From Tannerella sp. (GTDB lineage: Bacteria; Bacteroidota; Bacteroidia; Bacteroidales; Tannerellaceae): DNA of 6,306 bases. The notes beneath the pieces are model-generated. The model was given only the letters and a program-made list of their open reading frames with translations, ran no database searches and had not been told where the DNA came from. The stretch covers positions 1 through 6,306 of the forward strand of contig JAISOP010000141.1 of assembly GCA_031275525.1 (NCBI GenBank), given 5' to 3'. The position numbers and the translations under genes are program-made. Positions within the stretch are counted from its first letter, which is position 1; every line of letters starts with the position of its first letter. This document shows, in pieces, positions 6,280 through 6,306 of this stretch.

Positions 6280-6306
6280 TTAGTGGTTAGTGGTTAGTGG
6301 TTAGTG
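6280..6306. repeat. Heptamer tandem repeat TTAGTGG, running off the window
   Basis: Three exact copies of TTAGTGG (6280-6300) plus six bases of a fourth reach the window edge, so the true copy number is unknown. The preceding bases GCAGTGA (6273-6279) look like a decayed copy. The array starts 31 bases upstream of the wzi-family -7 box. Short heptamer arrays of this sort occur between genes in Bacteroidota. Confidence 0.85.

Overview
The window reads as chromosomal DNA of a Bacteroidota member, most likely order Bacteroidales. Three things point there. Two candidate promoters carry the phylum-type -7 box TAnnTTTG. Secreted proteins have signal peptides that end just before Gln. The protein families (MnmE with a GETNVGKS P-loop, a LysM plus periplasmic-binding-fold protein, a PorT-like barrel, a Wzi-family protein) are a usual Bacteroidales set. 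Coding DNA is GC-leaning, while the two main non-coding stretches (about 1877-2161 and 6241-6306) are AT-rich. I do not name a genus.

Layout, left to right. (1) 3-488 (+) is the C-terminal part of a DUF362-type 4Fe-4S protein, cut by the window edge. (2) Its stop overlaps the start of mnmE (485-1876, +), the tRNA wobble-uridine modification GTPase. (3) 1877-2161 is a regulatory gap with an intrinsic terminator, two candidate promoters and a perfect palindrome directly before a start codon. (4) 2162-3916 (+) encodes an exported protein with three LysM domains and a C-terminal type-1 periplasmic-binding fold. (5) Its stop overlaps the start of a small PorT-family outer-membrane barrel (3913-4599, +). 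(6) A short convergent gap follows. (7) 4657-6165 (-) encodes a Wzi-family capsule-assembly outer-membrane protein with its own promoter and leader. (8) The right edge holds heptamer tandem repeats just upstream of that promoter.

Functionally there are three transcription units. The first is housekeeping (Fe-S protein plus tRNA modification, translationally coupled). The second is an envelope pair: a peptidoglycan-binding periplasmic protein with a sensor- or LpoA-like fold, co-translated with an outer-membrane barrel. The third is a monocistronic surface-polysaccharide barrel that reads toward the second. The least explained parts are the LysM/barrel pair and its compact promoter-palindrome-start arrangement. 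I see no mobile element, CRISPR array, tRNA or rRNA. I do not claim a clearly new system; the LysM/barrel pair is the best candidate for unknown biology.
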